Made by a program: the position numbers and the translations under genes. Positions 52,339 to 62,015 of a stretch of 64,000 nucleotides of DNA are shown piece after piece; the first letter of the stretch is position 1; each line of letters begins with the position of its first letter. This DNA comes from Clostridiales bacterium (GTDB lineage: Bacteria > Bacillota > Clostridia > Christensenellales > Aristaeellaceae), in contig SVGS01000007.1 of the NCBI GenBank assembly GCA_015056205.1, forward strand, positions 1-64,000, read 5' to 3'. The notes beneath the pieces are model-generated. The model worked only from the letters and a program-made list of their open reading frames with translations. It made no database searches and was not told the origin of the DNA.

Positions 52339-55098
52339 TCAGGGCTGGGTCTCGATGGTCCATTTCTCCCGGTTGAGTACCTCGTCCCCCTCCAGGGTCA
52401 GAGAAATGGGATCGGTAAAGGTGTTCCCGGTGTTCTTTTCCGCGTGCCAGTCCGCCTGCAGTATGTGGTGAATCGGATCCTTCTTTGCCTCGTTGCTCAT
52501 GTTGACGTCCAGGAAGGGGTTCCGGGGCTCCTTCACGATGCCGTCGAAGGCCAGGAAGGGGGTGTCCGCGTTGGTCATGAAGGTGTTGTCGGTCCGGATT
52601 TCCCCGCTGTCCCCGAAGTCCTTGACCATCAGCAGCGGGTTGTAGATCATGGCGTCGGTCCATTCGTCCGGATCGTTTCTCCGCAGCTCCATGTCGAAGA
52701 ATCCCAGGCTGAATCCGTGGTCCGATACGATGATGATCCGCGTGTTGTCGTATACCCCGTTCTCCCGCAGATAGTCCATCCACACCCCCAGTTGCAGGAA
52801 GGCGGTCATGTCGGATGTGTAGTGCTCCTCCTGGTTGTCGTTGGTGATGCGGATCGTCCGCCCGTCCCATGCGGTCTTGACCCGGTGCTCCTCGTTGTAG
52901 GTGGATTCCGGATCGCGGATTTCCGGGTCGTATGCGGGCCCCTGCACGGAGATGACGTCGTGCATCGTGTCGTTGGTGAACATGAGGAAGGTGTTCTGCC
53001 CCTCGTCCGTGATCCGGGTCATGTAGCTCATGTTTTTCAGTGCCAGATAGGCGTTCACGAAGCTGCCGCGCAGCCCGTTCAGCCCCTTCGCGCCGATGTG
53101 GTTCTCCACGTCCGTCTCGTTGTATTTTCCGCTGTCGTACAGCAGGGTCTGCAGCGCGACGGGGGCGCTCCGGGTCAGGCTGTAGCAGAACAGGTTCCGC
53201 TGCCGGATCCGGTCCTCCCGCTCATGGATGGCGTCCCCGTATTCGAGGAAGGAGTGCCCGGTGTTGTAGGTGTGGATCTCCGGATATTCGTCGTAGATCT
53301 CCAGCGAGGGGATCCAGGTATAGTTGGCATAGGGCGGATCGCATACCGTCACGTTGTATTTCTCGTTCAGAAAGTTGAGGGGCATGATTTTCAGCGCCTC
53401 GTTGTGCTTCGTGACCAGCGGCGTGTCCGTCCGGGCCTCAATCTTCTCCGGTAGATATTCGTATCCGCCGAAGAGCGCCGGGGCTCCGACCAGGGTGTGC
53501 GCGCCGTAGGACAGGGTGTTGGGGTACCAGGTGAAGCCCTCGAACTGCTTTTTGAGCTCCGGCTTCTCCTCGAATAGGAAGGGCACGAAGGAGCCGATCC
53601 CCCGGTCCATCATGATCACGACCACGTTCTTTCCGCTTTTGTCCAGGGCGAAGCTGGGCTTTTCCCGGGAGTTCCGCAGCGAGGCAACCTGGATGTTCTG
53701 ATATTCGCTGTGAATATTCACCATGTTGATCCCGGAAAGCACGCACAGGGCGATCATCCCGGCGGCCATCACGGCGTTCAGAATCTTCCGGTTCTTTCGG
53801 AAAAGGAAGATCATCGCCCCGGCGATCAGGATCAGCGCGCCGGTGTTCAGCAGCAGCCCCTTGCCCCGGATCTGGATGGGCAGGTCGTATTTCAGCAGGG
53901 AGGACAGGTTCCCGTATTCCTTCCCGAAGAACATGAAGGTGATGGTGCACCCCAGGGCGGCGATGGCGAAAATCAGGCTGACCCGGGCCCGCTTTTCCCG
54001 GGCGGTCAGGTACCGGAATACGCCCCCCCATACGCAGAAGGTCCCGAATCCCATTGCCCCGGACCACAGCAGATAGCGGATGGGGTTCGCCGGATGGGAA
54101 GAGTCGATGAATTCCGCCACGGAGGCTTTCACTACGGCGGAGGGAATCAGCAGTCCGGTCAGCACGGAAAGCAGGATCGCGCTGCACCAGAATAGGCCCT
54201 TTTCCTCCCGGATGTTCCGGGCGGCAGCCGGCCGGGGGCGAAGCCGGCCTTCCTTTTCCTTTTTGCCGATGAGAATTTCGCGGATCAGGGGAATCTGCAG
54301 CGCCAGGGCGGCGGCTACGGCCGCCGCCTGCCGCGCGAAGCCGTTCAGGGGCCGCACCGCGGTGAAGAAAATGCCGAGGATGATCCCCGCCAGGGAGAAG
54401 AAAACCCACAGCACCATCCGGGGCTTCTTCAGCCGCGCGGCGCAGTTCTTGACCAGGGAGAACAGGTTGTTCAGCGTCCAGTAGAACACGAGCCCCGCCG
54501 GCGAGTTGTACAGAAGCACCAGGAAGAGTAGCGCCATGCCGTACAGCTGGATTTTGCTCCGGATCGGCATCCCCTTGGTGTAGATGGCGCCGGATACGAT
54601 GTTGATCCCGGTCATCAGGATGGGCAGCAGGTTGATGCTCATCCCGGCGATCTTCAGCATGCCGTCCGGGGCGCCGAGGTCGGCGATGGGCCCGAAGGAA
54701 ACCCCCTGCAGAATCTGCAGCCCGCTCAGAAAGTTGTAGGCCGCGATGAAAAAGGGAATCTCCAGCAGCAGGGATATGCTGCCCTTCAGCGCGTGCCAGG
54801 GCTTGTAGTGGTTCTGGCGGTAGTAGGTCTGCTGCATCATTACCCGCTCGTCGCCCTTGAATACCTTCCGGATGTGGGCCAGGCCGGGGGCCATCTTTTC
54901 GGACTGCCGCCGCTCCTCGTCCTGCACGGCGTCCGCCCGCCGGTATAGCGGCAGCACCAGCAGGTTGACCACCAGGCTCAGCACGATGATGGTCAGCCCG
55001 GGGTTCTGCAGGATTGCCAGCGCCAGGCAGAATATGGTGTCGAACAGCAGGTGCAGGGGACCGATGATCATCTGGTAAAGAAAGTCGAAGAAGCTCAT
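52339..55098 (-). CDS. Fusion of YidC/Oxa1-like domain and sulfatase/LTA-synthase-like domain
   Basis: The 919-residue protein starts with a YidC/Oxa1-type domain (1-225): GLTIIVLSLVVNLLVLPLYR, LEIPFFIAAYNFLSG and NSPAGLVFYWTLNNLFSLV. Several further membrane helices follow (230-460). The C-terminal part (about 485-919) is an alkaline-phosphatase-superfamily domain with metal-binding Asp498 (VIMMDRG), a possible nucleophile Thr535 in SYGAHTLVGA, and Asp793-His794 in VSDHGFS. The conserved Arg of the YidC groove is Asn45 here. The frame overlaps the glycerophosphotransferase-like gene by four bases, so the pair may build or modify a glycerol-phosphate-type polymer. The outer position of the phosphatase fold resembles LTA synthase. 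Confidence 0.8.
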   Translation of the reverse strand: MSFFDFLYQMIIGPLHLLFDTIFCLALAILQNPGLTIIVLSLVVNLLVLPLYRRADAVQDEERRQSEKMAPGLAHIRKVFKGDERVMMQQTYYRQNHYKPWHALKGSISLLLEIPFFIAAYNFLSGLQILQGVSFGPIADLGAPDGMLKIAGMSINLLPILMTGINIVSGAIYTKGMPIRSKIQLYGMALLFLVLLYNSPAGLVFYWTLNNLFSLVKNCAARLKKPRMVLWVFFSLAGIILGIFFTAVRPLNGFARQAAAVAAALALQIPLIREILIGKKEKEGRLRPRPAAARNIREEKGLFWCSAILLSVLTGLLIPSAVVKASVAEFIDSSHPANPIRYLLWSGAMGFGTFCVWGGVFRYLTAREKRARVSLIFAIAALGCTITFMFFGKEYGNLSSLLKYDLPIQIRGKGLLLNTGALILIAGAMIFLFRKNRKILNAVMAAGMIALCVLSGINMVNIHSEYQNIQVASLRNSREKPSFALDKSGKNVVVIMMDRGIGSFVPFLFEEKPELKKQFEGFTWYPNTLSYGAHTLVGAPALFGGYEYLPEKIEARTDTPLVTKHNEALKIMPLNFLNEKYNVTVCDPPYANYTWIPSLEIYDEYPEIHTYNTGHSFLEYGDAIHEREDRIRQRNLFCYSLTRSAPVALQTLLYDSGKYNETDVENHIGAKGLNGLRGSFVNAYLALKNMSYMTRITDEGQNTFLMFTNDTMHDVISVQGPAYDPEIRDPESTYNEEHRVKTAWDGRTIRITNDNQEEHYTSDMTAFLQLGVWMDYLRENGVYDNTRIIIVSDHGFSLGFFDMELRRNDPDEWTDAMIYNPLLMVKDFGDSGEIRTDNTFMTNADTPFLAFDGIVKEPRNPFLDVNMSNEAKKDPIHHILQADWHAEKNTGNTFTDPISLTLEGDEVLNREKWTIETQP

Positions 55099-56354
55099 TT
55101 TTCTCCCTCCCCGCTGTTTTTCTTGTTAGAATGCAGGCGGTCCCGGGTGCGGATCAGATAGTCTGCGATGGCCTCCACGGACTTTCCGGGGTTGGCCCAG
55201 GCCTGCTGCCGGGCCAGCTCCCGCCCGGCCTTCAGCTCCGGCGCCTGCAGGGCGTCCTCGATCACCCGGCCGATCTCCCCGATCTTCTCCTCCGTCAGCG
55301 GCACGCCGATCTTCGGCAGAATCTCGAAGTTCCACATCTCCTCCTTCAGCCACCAGGCGTCGTATACCCCCTTGTCGAAGGATACGTCCGCGTAGATCAC
55401 CGGCCGGTCGAATACCAGCGCGAAGTCGAATACCACGCCGGAATAGTCGGAAATCAGCACATCCGACCGGCGCAGCGCCTCGAAGTTGTCGTTGTCAAAG
55501 TTCCATTCGATCTGTTCCCCGTCCGGATAGGCCGCCCGCAGCCGGTCGATCATCTCTTTTTCGGATGTCATGGATTGGGGATGGGGCCGGATGATGATGG
55601 TATTTCCGGTCCGGATCAGGCTCTCGATCATGCGCTCGCCGTATCGGTTAAAGATGCTGTTGCTTCCCCAGGAGGGCGCCAGCAGGATCGTCCGCTTCCC
55701 GTCCTCGCGCGGGCAGCTTCCCGCCTTCGCCAGCTTTTCGGCCAGGTCGTCCAGCTGGGGCAGCCCCACGAGCACGGCCTCCTTCTCGGGCAGTCCCCGC
55801 AGCTTTTCCAGCGCCCGTATTTCCCGGATCTGGAATTCCCCGTTGACCAGCACGGCGTCGTAGTAATCGGTCCCGAACATCCGGTATCCGGTAATGTCGT
55901 TGGCGGCGTGCATCACATGCGCGTACCATTTCACGTCCCGGGACCGCTTCCATTGGTATACGTCGAGCCCCGGCGTGCTGGAAAGCACCACGTCCGCCCG
56001 CAGAAAGTTCATCCGGGCGAAGGCCTTGTTCCCCTCTCCGGCGAATTCGGTCTTGACGTATTGATATCTTTCCCCCAGCAGGGGATCGTCCGCCGAGGCG
56101 GTCAGATACAGCGCCGCCTGCTGCCGTTTTTCCATTTCGTCGCATAGCGGCTTGAAGATGGCCTGATAGCGTTTGCTGTCGGTGAAAAACACGATGGGCT
56201 CCCGGGCCTTTTCGCCTTTTTGCTGTTTTCCGCCGCTGGCCATGAACCGGATTTTCACCAGCACGTTCCGAAAGGCGTAGATCAGTACCCCCAGGATGCT
56301 GATCAGGATGGTGAAGAGCATGCTCCCCGTACCGGGATCGATGTACAAACGCAT
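55095..56354 (-). CDS. CDP-glycerol glycerophosphotransferase-like protein
   Basis: The 419-residue protein begins with a membrane helix (MLFTILISILGVLIYAF) and has a GT-B-like TagF domain: IIIRPHPQ and SDYSGVVFDFALVFDRPVIY match the TagB/TagF family that polymerises glycerol or ribitol phosphate. TagF proper is larger (over 700 residues), so this may be a shorter TagB-like priming enzyme or act on another polyol. It is the first gene of the group that includes the YidC-sulfatase fusion; the reading frames overlap. No tagD-like gene for CDP-glycerol is seen in the window. Confidence 0.82.
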   Translation of the reverse strand: MRLYIDPGTGSMLFTILISILGVLIYAFRNVLVKIRFMASGGKQQKGEKAREPIVFFTDSKRYQAIFKPLCDEMEKRQQAALYLTASADDPLLGERYQYVKTEFAGEGNKAFARMNFLRADVVLSSTPGLDVYQWKRSRDVKWYAHVMHAANDITGYRMFGTDYYDAVLVNGEFQIREIRALEKLRGLPEKEAVLVGLPQLDDLAEKLAKAGSCPREDGKRTILLAPSWGSNSIFNRYGERMIESLIRTGNTIIIRPHPQSMTSEKEMIDRLRAAYPDGEQIEWNFDNDNFEALRRSDVLISDYSGVVFDFALVFDRPVIYADVSFDKGVYDAWWLKEEMWNFEILPKIGVPLTEEKIGEIGRVIEDALQAPELKAGRELARQQAWANPGKSVEAIADYLIRTRDRLHSNKKNSGEGEK

Positions 56355-56449
56355 GGAAAAAATCTCCTTGTCAGTTAGCTGATGTCAGCGGATTTCGTCT
56401 GTCCGGCCAAAAGGAAATAAACCTGTCGGCTGTCCAGGCGTCGATATGG

Positions 56450-56479
56450 ATTATATTCTGGATCATAGAAGCTTGTCAA
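56450..56479 (-). promoter_or_regulatory. Promoter of the glycerophosphotransferase/fusion operon
   Basis: On the minus strand: perfect -35 TTGACA (56474-56479), 18-bp spacer, perfect -10 TATAAT (56450-56455). The leader is about 90 nt. A second TTGACA-like element lies 15 bp further upstream. Confidence 0.8.
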
Positions 56480-56528
56480 TCGAACCCTGTCAATCATTTC
56501 CATGGCTCTGTTTTTTTTCCGGGTTCTG

Positions 56529-56537
56529 TGGTATGCT
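56529..56537 (+). promoter_or_regulatory. Putative extended -10 promoter of the dTDP-sugar operon
   Basis: TGGTATGCT is an extended -10 with hexamer at 56532-56537, about 40 bp before the rfbC start. No good -35 is visible. Confidence 0.45.
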
Positions 56538-56578
56538 GAAGGGCAGAAAGCAGGTTGATCTCGGAGGGAGGAGTTGCT

Positions 56579-57193
56579 GTGGGTCAGATCACGGTGGAGC
56601 GGGATGTGGATGGAATCCGCGGCCTGTGTGTTATTACGCCGGCCGTGCATGGGGACAGCCGGGGTTATTTTATGGAAACCTATCATCAGCGGGATATGGA
56701 GGAGGCCGGGCTGAACCTCACCTTTGTCCAGCATAATCAGTCGGGCAGCGTCAAGGGCGTCCTTCGCGGCCTGCATTATCAGAAGCGCTTTCCCCAGTCG
56801 AAGCTGGTCCGGGTCATCCGCGGTGCGGTTTATGATGTGGCGGTGGATCTGCGCCGGGACAGCCCCACCTTCGGCCGGCATCACGGTGAGCTCCTTTCGG
56901 AGGAAAACCGCCGCCAGTTCCTGATCCCCCGGGGCTTTGCCCATGGCTTCCTCGTGCTCAGCGACCGGGCGGAGTTCTGTTATCTCTGCGATGATTTTTA
57001 TCATCCGAATGATGAGGCCGGCCTGGCCTGGAATGATCCGGCCCTGGGCATCGCCTGGCCGGGGCTGGAGGGCGATTATCATGGCTCCCCCTCCGCGGAG
57101 GGCTACCGGGTGGAGGGCGTTCCCCTGATTCTCTCGGAAAAGGATCAGCATTGGCCGCCGCTGCGGGAGGCCCCGGTGTTTGATCTCCCCTGA
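56579..57193 (+). CDS. rfbC: dTDP-4-dehydrorhamnose 3,5-epimerase
   Basis: The 204-residue RmlC-type cupin epimerises dTDP-4-keto-6-deoxyglucose on the way to dTDP-rhamnose. It has PAVHGDSRGYFMETYHQ, VQHNQSGSVKGVLRGLHYQ (catalytic His), and the SPTFGRHHGELLS and GFAHGFLVLSDRAEFCY parts. The GTG at 56579 is preceded by GGAGGGAGGAG. rmlA, rmlB and rmlD are not in the window, so they must be elsewhere if rhamnose is made. It heads an operon of deoxy-amino-sugar enzymes. Confidence 0.92.
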   Translation: MGQITVERDVDGIRGLCVITPAVHGDSRGYFMETYHQRDMEEAGLNLTFVQHNQSGSVKGVLRGLHYQKRFPQSKLVRVIRGAVYDVAVDLRRDSPTFGRHHGELLSEENRRQFLIPRGFAHGFLVLSDRAEFCYLCDDFYHPNDEAGLAWNDPALGIAWPGLEGDYHGSPSAEGYRVEGVPLILSEKDQHWPPLREAPVFDLP

Positions 57194-57250
57194 CCGGGTG
57201 CGGGATCCGGATCGTCTGAATTCTGAATTTTTGTGTATTGGGAGATTGTC

Positions 57251-57703
57251 ATGCAAATTCAGTTCCTCGATTTTCAGCCCCATGGGGATGACCGGGGCCA
57301 GCTGATTGCCCTGGAGGAAGGAAAGGAAATCCCCTTTCCGATCCGCCGGGTTTATTATGTGTATGCCACCACGCCGGAGGCGGTGCGGGGCCGGCATGCC
57401 CATCGTTCCCTGCGCCAGGTGCTGGTCTGCGTCCATGGCTCCTGCCGGGTTCGGTTGGATGACGGCCGGGAGCGGTGTGAAGTCCTGCTGGATTCACCCC
57501 GGCGGGGGCTGGAGATCGATGGTCTCCTCTGGCGGGAAATCGATCATTTCTCCCCGGATGCCGTCCTGATGGTCTTGGCTTCGGAACTCTATGATGAAAG
57601 CGATTATATCCGGGATTATCAGGCCTTCCGCGCCCTCGCGGAGGAAGCTTGGAAAGAAAAAGAGTTGGGAGAAAAAGAATTCGGAGAGGAGGAGCGCCCG
57701 TGA
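57251..57703 (+). CDS. dTDP-4-keto-6-deoxyglucose 3,4-ketoisomerase (FdtA/QdtA-like)
   Basis: The 150-residue cupin matches the WxcM-like/FdtA family: [37 protein letters not shown] and [19 protein letters not shown]. These enzymes move the keto group from C4 to C3, so that FdtB-type aminotransferases can make 3-amino sugars; the next gene encodes one. Whether the product leads to Fuc3N or Qui3N cannot be read. The C-terminal tail is Glu/Lys-rich. GGGAG precedes the ATG at 57251. The stop overlaps the next GTG start. Confidence 0.82.
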   Translation: MQIQFLDFQPHGDDRGQLIALEEGKEIPFPIRRVYYVYATTPEAVRGRHAHRSLRQVLVCVHGSCRVRLDDGRERCEVLLDSPRRGLEIDGLLWREIDHFSPDAVLMVLASELYDESDYIRDYQAFRALAEEAWKEKELGEKEFGEEERP

Positions 57704-58812
57704 CGGTTCCCTTTGTTTCCTTTCGGCCTCTGGAGCGGGAGTTGGACGCGGATCTGCGAGCGGCCTTTGACCGGGTGTACCGCCGCTCCTGGTATATCGG
57801 CGGTGAGGAGGACGCGGCCTTTGAGCGGGCCTTTGCCGCCTTCTGCGGCGTCCGCTGCTGCGTGGGGGTCGGTAACGGCCTCGACGCCCTCATGCTGATC
57901 CTGAAGGCCCTGGGCATCGGTCCGGGCGATGAGGTGATCGTCCCCTCGAATACGTATATCGCCACCGCCCTGGCGGTCACCTATGCCGGCGCCCGGCCGG
58001 TGCTGGTGGAGCCGGTCCCGGATACCTTTAATCTGGATCCGGACAGGATCGAGGCGGCCCTTTCCCCCCGTACGAAGGCCCTCCTCCCGGTGCATCTTTA
58101 TGGCCAGGCCTGCGATATGGATGCGGTCATGGCCGTGGCGGACCGCCATGGCCTCCCGGTGGTGGAGGATTGTGCCCAGGCCCACGGCGCCTCCTGGCGG
58201 GGAAAGCGGGTGGGCTCCTTCGGGGTCGCCGCCGGCTTTTCCTTTTATCCGGGTAAGAATCTCGGGGCCCTGGGGGATGCCGGCGCCGTGGTTACGGATG
58301 ATCCGGCCCTGGCGGAAAAGGTTCGGGCCTTGGGCAATTATGGCTCGCTGGAGAAGTATCATCATTTATATAAGGGGCATAATTCCCGCCTGGATGAGCT
58401 CCAGGCGGCCTTCCTCCTGGCGAAGCTGCCCCTTCTGCCCCGGATCGGCGCCGATCGCCGCGCCGCCGCGGATCGTTATCTGCGGGAAATCCGCCATCCG
58501 GAGGTGCGCCTCCCGGTCGTCCGGCCGGAGGCGGAGCCGGTGTGGCATATCTTTGCCGTTCGCTGCGCCCGCAGGCAGGCGCTGGAGCGCCATCTGGCCT
58601 CCTGCGGCATTCAGACCGGCCGCCATTATCCGGTCCCGATCCATCGCCAGCCCTGCTATGGGGATCTGAATCTGCCGGAGGGGTCCCTCCCGATCGCGGA
58701 GGAAATCAGCCGCACGGAGCTTTCCCTGCCCATGTATTATGGCATGACCCCGGAGGAAATCGGGGCGGTGGTGGCCGCGGTGAACAGCTTCCCGGCGGAG
58801 GGGGCCTTATGA
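57700..58812 (+). CDS. dTDP-3-amino-3,6-dideoxysugar aminotransferase (FdtB/QdtB-like)
   Basis: The 370-residue DegT-family PLP enzyme starts [19 protein letters not shown] and has [45 protein letters not shown] and the PLP-Lys region [16 protein letters not shown]. This is the profile of FdtB/QdtB, which aminate 3-keto-6-deoxy sugars. The GTG start (57700) overlaps the FdtA-like stop (GTGA) and has GGAGGAG upstream. With the preceding isomerase it would make dTDP-Fuc3N or dTDP-Qui3N. Confidence 0.87.
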   Translation: MTVPFVSFRPLERELDADLRAAFDRVYRRSWYIGGEEDAAFERAFAAFCGVRCCVGVGNGLDALMLILKALGIGPGDEVIVPSNTYIATALAVTYAGARPVLVEPVPDTFNLDPDRIEAALSPRTKALLPVHLYGQACDMDAVMAVADRHGLPVVEDCAQAHGASWRGKRVGSFGVAAGFSFYPGKNLGALGDAGAVVTDDPALAEKVRALGNYGSLEKYHHLYKGHNSRLDELQAAFLLAKLPLLPRIGADRRAAADRYLREIRHPEVRLPVVRPEAEPVWHIFAVRCARRQALERHLASCGIQTGRHYPVPIHRQPCYGDLNLPEGSLPIAEEISRTELSLPMYYGMTPEEIGAVVAAVNSFPAEGAL

Positions 58813-59324
58813 GGCTGCGTCCGCTGGAGCTCCGGGATGCCGGGGCGATGCTCTCCTGGATGCATGATCCGGAGGTCACGTCTCTCCTTTCCGCGAATTT
58901 TGCGGCGAAAACCCTGGAGGACTGCCGGGCCTTTATCGCCTCGGCCGCGCGGCCCGGTCCCGCGCTGCACTGGGCGATCGCGGATGATGGGGATGAATAT
59001 ATGGGCACGGTCAGCCTCAAGGCGGTGGATCCGGCCCGGGGCACGGCGGAGTTCGCCATTGCCACCCGGCGGGAGGCCTGGGGTCGGGGCTTCGCGGCCT
59101 TCGCGATCCGGGAAACGCTGCGCTTTGCCTTCCGGGATCTGGGGCTCTCGGTGGTTTATTGGTATGTGAACCGGGAAAATGCCCGGGCCGTTCGTTTTTA
59201 TCAAAAACAGGGGTTTGCGCCGCTGCCGGCTCCCCCCTCCGTCGCCCCTCCCGCCCTCGCGCGGGATGCCCGGATGGTGTGGTTCCTGGCGTCCGCCCCC
59301 GTCGGGGAGGATGCGCATGCCTGA
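58809..59324 (+). CDS. GNAT family acetyltransferase, likely amino-sugar N-acetyltransferase
   Basis: The 171-residue protein has a RimJ/RimL-like GNAT fold: [42 protein letters not shown] (acetyl-CoA loop) and [17 protein letters not shown]. The ATGA overlap with the aminotransferase gene and the operon context suggest that it acetylates the 3-amino group of the dTDP-sugar. Known FdtC/QdtC enzymes for this step use a different (left-handed beta-helix) fold, so this would be a replacement, as WecD is for 4-amino sugars. The end is Pro-rich. It overlaps the next gene by eight bases. Confidence 0.75.
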   Translation: MRLRPLELRDAGAMLSWMHDPEVTSLLSANFAAKTLEDCRAFIASAARPGPALHWAIADDGDEYMGTVSLKAVDPARGTAEFAIATRREAWGRGFAAFAIRETLRFAFRDLGLSVVYWYVNRENARAVRFYQKQGFAPLPAPPSVAPPALARDARMVWFLASAPVGEDAHA

Positions 59325-60408
59325 GATCAGTGTGGTGGTCCCGGTCTATCGGGGGGAGCGGACGCTGGAGCGGTGCGTGGAAAGCATCCTCGCCCAGACC
59401 TTTGCGGATTTTGAGCTGATCCTCGTGGAGGATGGCTCCCCGGATGCCAGCGGCCGGCTCTGTGATGCCCTCGCCGCCCGGGATTCGCGGATCCGCGTCC
59501 TGCATCAGCCGAACCGGGGCGCGGCGGCGGCCCGTCAGGCCGGGCTTCTCGCGGCCACCGGCGAATCGGTCATCTTTCCGGATTGCGATGACTGGCTGGA
59601 TCCGGATATGCTGGCCCTCCTGCGCCGGGGAATGGCGGATACGGGGGCGGATGTTGTCGCCGTCGGCTTCTGGAAGGAGGAGGAGGGCAAGCCCCCGCTC
59701 CCCTGCGCCAATGCGATCCCTCCCGGGGTGGTGGATCTGCGGGACAGGCGCTCCCCCGAAGCCGCCGCTTTTGCGCGCCGGGCGCTCTATACCGGCTCCT
59801 TTTATACGCCGGGCATCGTTCCCGCCCTCTGGTGTAAGCTGATCCGGCGCTCTCTCCTCCTGTCCCTGCCGTCTCTGCCCCCGGATCTGCGCATGGGGGA
59901 TGACGCGGCGGTAACCTATCCGGCCTTGGCCCGGGCGTCCCGGGTGGCGGTGCTGACGAATGCCTTTCCCTATCATTACCGGGTGTCTCCCGCCTCCCTT
60001 TCGAATGCCTGGGATCCGGATTATCTGCCCCGGGCGGAATCCCTCTTCCGCGCGTTGCGGGAGGGGCTGGCCCCCTGTCCGCCCATGGCGGAATCCCTGA
60101 CCTATTATGCGCTCTTCATCCTGCAGCAGGGGATCGATCGTTTTCTTTTTTTTAATCGCCGGGCTCCCCGGGAGGAAAAAAGGAAGATGATTCTCCGGTT
60201 TGTTCGTGCGCTGGAGCCCCTTTTCCCCACTTCCCGGGATGGCAGTTCTCCTCCCTCCCTGGAATCTCGCTTCGACTGGTCCGGCTTTTCCGCGGAGGAT
60301 CAGGCCCTGCTCCGGCCTTTTTGTCGTCGGGATACGGACGCGGTGATTTCGCTCCTTGCGAAACGCCGTTTTTCTGCTAAAATAAGGTCGGTGCTGCGCC
60401 CCAAATAA
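59317..60408 (+). CDS. GT2 glycosyltransferase
   Basis: The 363-residue protein has an N-terminal GT2 domain: [49 protein letters not shown] and the metal site PDCDDWLDPD. The C-terminal 130 residues are of unknown fold, with several Arg-rich helices. It should transfer one of the sugars made in the operon to a lipid-linked intermediate. ATG 59317 has GGGGAGG six bases upstream and overlaps the acetyltransferase stop. Confidence 0.82.
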   Translation: MPEISVVVPVYRGERTLERCVESILAQTFADFELILVEDGSPDASGRLCDALAARDSRIRVLHQPNRGAAAARQAGLLAATGESVIFPDCDDWLDPDMLALLRRGMADTGADVVAVGFWKEEEGKPPLPCANAIPPGVVDLRDRRSPEAAAFARRALYTGSFYTPGIVPALWCKLIRRSLLLSLPSLPPDLRMGDDAAVTYPALARASRVAVLTNAFPYHYRVSPASLSNAWDPDYLPRAESLFRALREGLAPCPPMAESLTYYALFILQQGIDRFLFFNRRAPREEKRKMILRFVRALEPLFPTSRDGSSPPSLESRFDWSGFSAEDQALLRPFCRRDTDAVISLLAKRRFSAKIRSVLRPK

Positions 60409-60443
60409 GGGGCGCTCCGGCGCCGGAGAGGGCGGGATCAGTC

Positions 60444-62015
60444 ATGTCGGTGTTTAACCGGGCCTCTCGTACGAAAAATGCCATGAAGACCTCCGTGGCC
60501 GGGGTGGCTGTTAATCTCTGCAAGATTTTGCTGGGTTTCGGTTACCGCAGCCTGTTTTTGATGATCCTTTCGGAAACCTATCTGGGTATTAACGGCCTCT
60601 TTACCAGTATTCTGCAGGTGCTCTCCCTGGCGGAGCTGGGCATTTCCACGGCGATCGTCTATCGGTTTTATGATCCGATCAACCGGGAGGATGTGCAGTA
60701 TGTCGGTATGCTGATGAATTTCTTCCGCCGGGTTTACGGGGTCATCGCCGGGGTGATTCTGGCCCTGGGGCTGGCCGTCATGCCCTTTATTCATCTCCTG
60801 ATCCGGAACGCCTCGGAGGTCCCGCCGGATGTCAATCTCTATGTCGTTTATCTCCTCTTCCTCCTGAATACCCTCTCCACCTATCTCTTTACCTATAAGC
60901 TCACCCTCCTCACGGCGGACCAGCGGAATTACTGGTTCTCCCTGGCGGATCTGGCGGCTACCCTCGCGCGCTATGTGTCCCAGATCGTCGTCCTCCTCCT
61001 GACCCGTAATTTTACGCTCACCCTGGGCGTGGGCATCGGCCTGGTCCTTCTGGTGAATTATGCCTTCTCCCGCTGGGTCACCGCGCAGTATCGCCCGGTG
61101 TTCCGGGTGCGGGAAATGCTCCCGAAGGAGGAGCGCGGCCGGATTTACCGGGATACCCGCGCGGTCATGTATCATAAGGTGGGCGCCACGGTTCTCGTCT
61201 CCACGGATAACGCGGTCCTGACCCGCATGGTTTCCCTCGCCGCCACCGGCATTTATTCGAATTATGCCATGATCCTGCAGTATATCCAGATTCTGATCGG
61301 CCAGTTCCTGGGCAATTTTACCCCCAGCGTCGGTAACGCGAGGCAGAATATGACCCGGGAGGCGTATTATGCCCTCTTCCGGAAGATGGTGTTTCTGGGG
61401 CTCTGGGTGGCGTCGGTGGTCACGGTCTGCTGTTATGCGGCCATCGATGATCTGATCGCCGTCTGGCTGGGGCCGAAGTATATGTTTCAGGGGTGGACCA
61501 CCCCGGTCCTTTGTCTCCAGCTGTTTATGACGGTTTCCCGCTCTGTGAACGGAGCCTTTATCACCGCGGACGGTCTTTTTGTCAAGGACCGGATCCGCCC
61601 CCTGATTGAGTCCGCCCTGAATCTGGGTATTTCGATCGTGCTCACCCGCTGGCTGGGTATCACCGGCGTCTTTCTGGGCACGGTGATCTCCACGGGGCTC
61701 ACGGCCCAGTGGCGGGAACCCCTGCTGATGTATCGTTTTGCCTTTCGCCGCCGGGTACGGGAATACTGGTTCCGCTATGGCGCCTTTGCCGCGCTGACCC
61801 TGGCCCTGTCCGCTGGGGTGGGGTTCCTGAAGTCCCGCCTGGCCTGGACCCCCGGCTGGGCCCTGCTCCTGGCGGAAACGGCGGCCGCCTTTCTGCTGGT
61901 GAACGGCGTCCTGATCCTGCTCTTCCGCCGGGCGGAGGAATATCAATATCTGAAACAGCTGGCCGGCCGGGGGCTCGCCCGGCTGCGCCGGTCGGGAGGA
62001 GGAATCCCGCGTTGA
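60444..62015 (+). CDS. Oligosaccharide flippase (Wzx/PST-type)
   Basis: The 523-residue membrane protein has about 12-14 hydrophobic helices and the MATE/Wzx-like opening TSVAGVAVNLCKILLGFGYRSLF, with ETYLGINGLFTSILQVLSLAELG. Such proteins flip polyprenyl-linked oligosaccharide repeats across the membrane for Wzy-type polymerisation. No wzy-like gene was recognised in the window. The stop overlaps the TTG start of glf. Confidence 0.85.
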   Translation: MSVFNRASRTKNAMKTSVAGVAVNLCKILLGFGYRSLFLMILSETYLGINGLFTSILQVLSLAELGISTAIVYRFYDPINREDVQYVGMLMNFFRRVYGVIAGVILALGLAVMPFIHLLIRNASEVPPDVNLYVVYLLFLLNTLSTYLFTYKLTLLTADQRNYWFSLADLAATLARYVSQIVVLLLTRNFTLTLGVGIGLVLLVNYAFSRWVTAQYRPVFRVREMLPKEERGRIYRDTRAVMYHKVGATVLVSTDNAVLTRMVSLAATGIYSNYAMILQYIQILIGQFLGNFTPSVGNARQNMTREAYYALFRKMVFLGLWVASVVTVCCYAAIDDLIAVWLGPKYMFQGWTTPVLCLQLFMTVSRSVNGAFITADGLFVKDRIRPLIESALNLGISIVLTRWLGITGVFLGTVISTGLTAQWREPLLMYRFAFRRRVREYWFRYGAFAALTLALSAGVGFLKSRLAWTPGWALLLAETAAAFLLVNGVLILLFRRAEEYQYLKQLAGRGLARLRRSGGGIPR

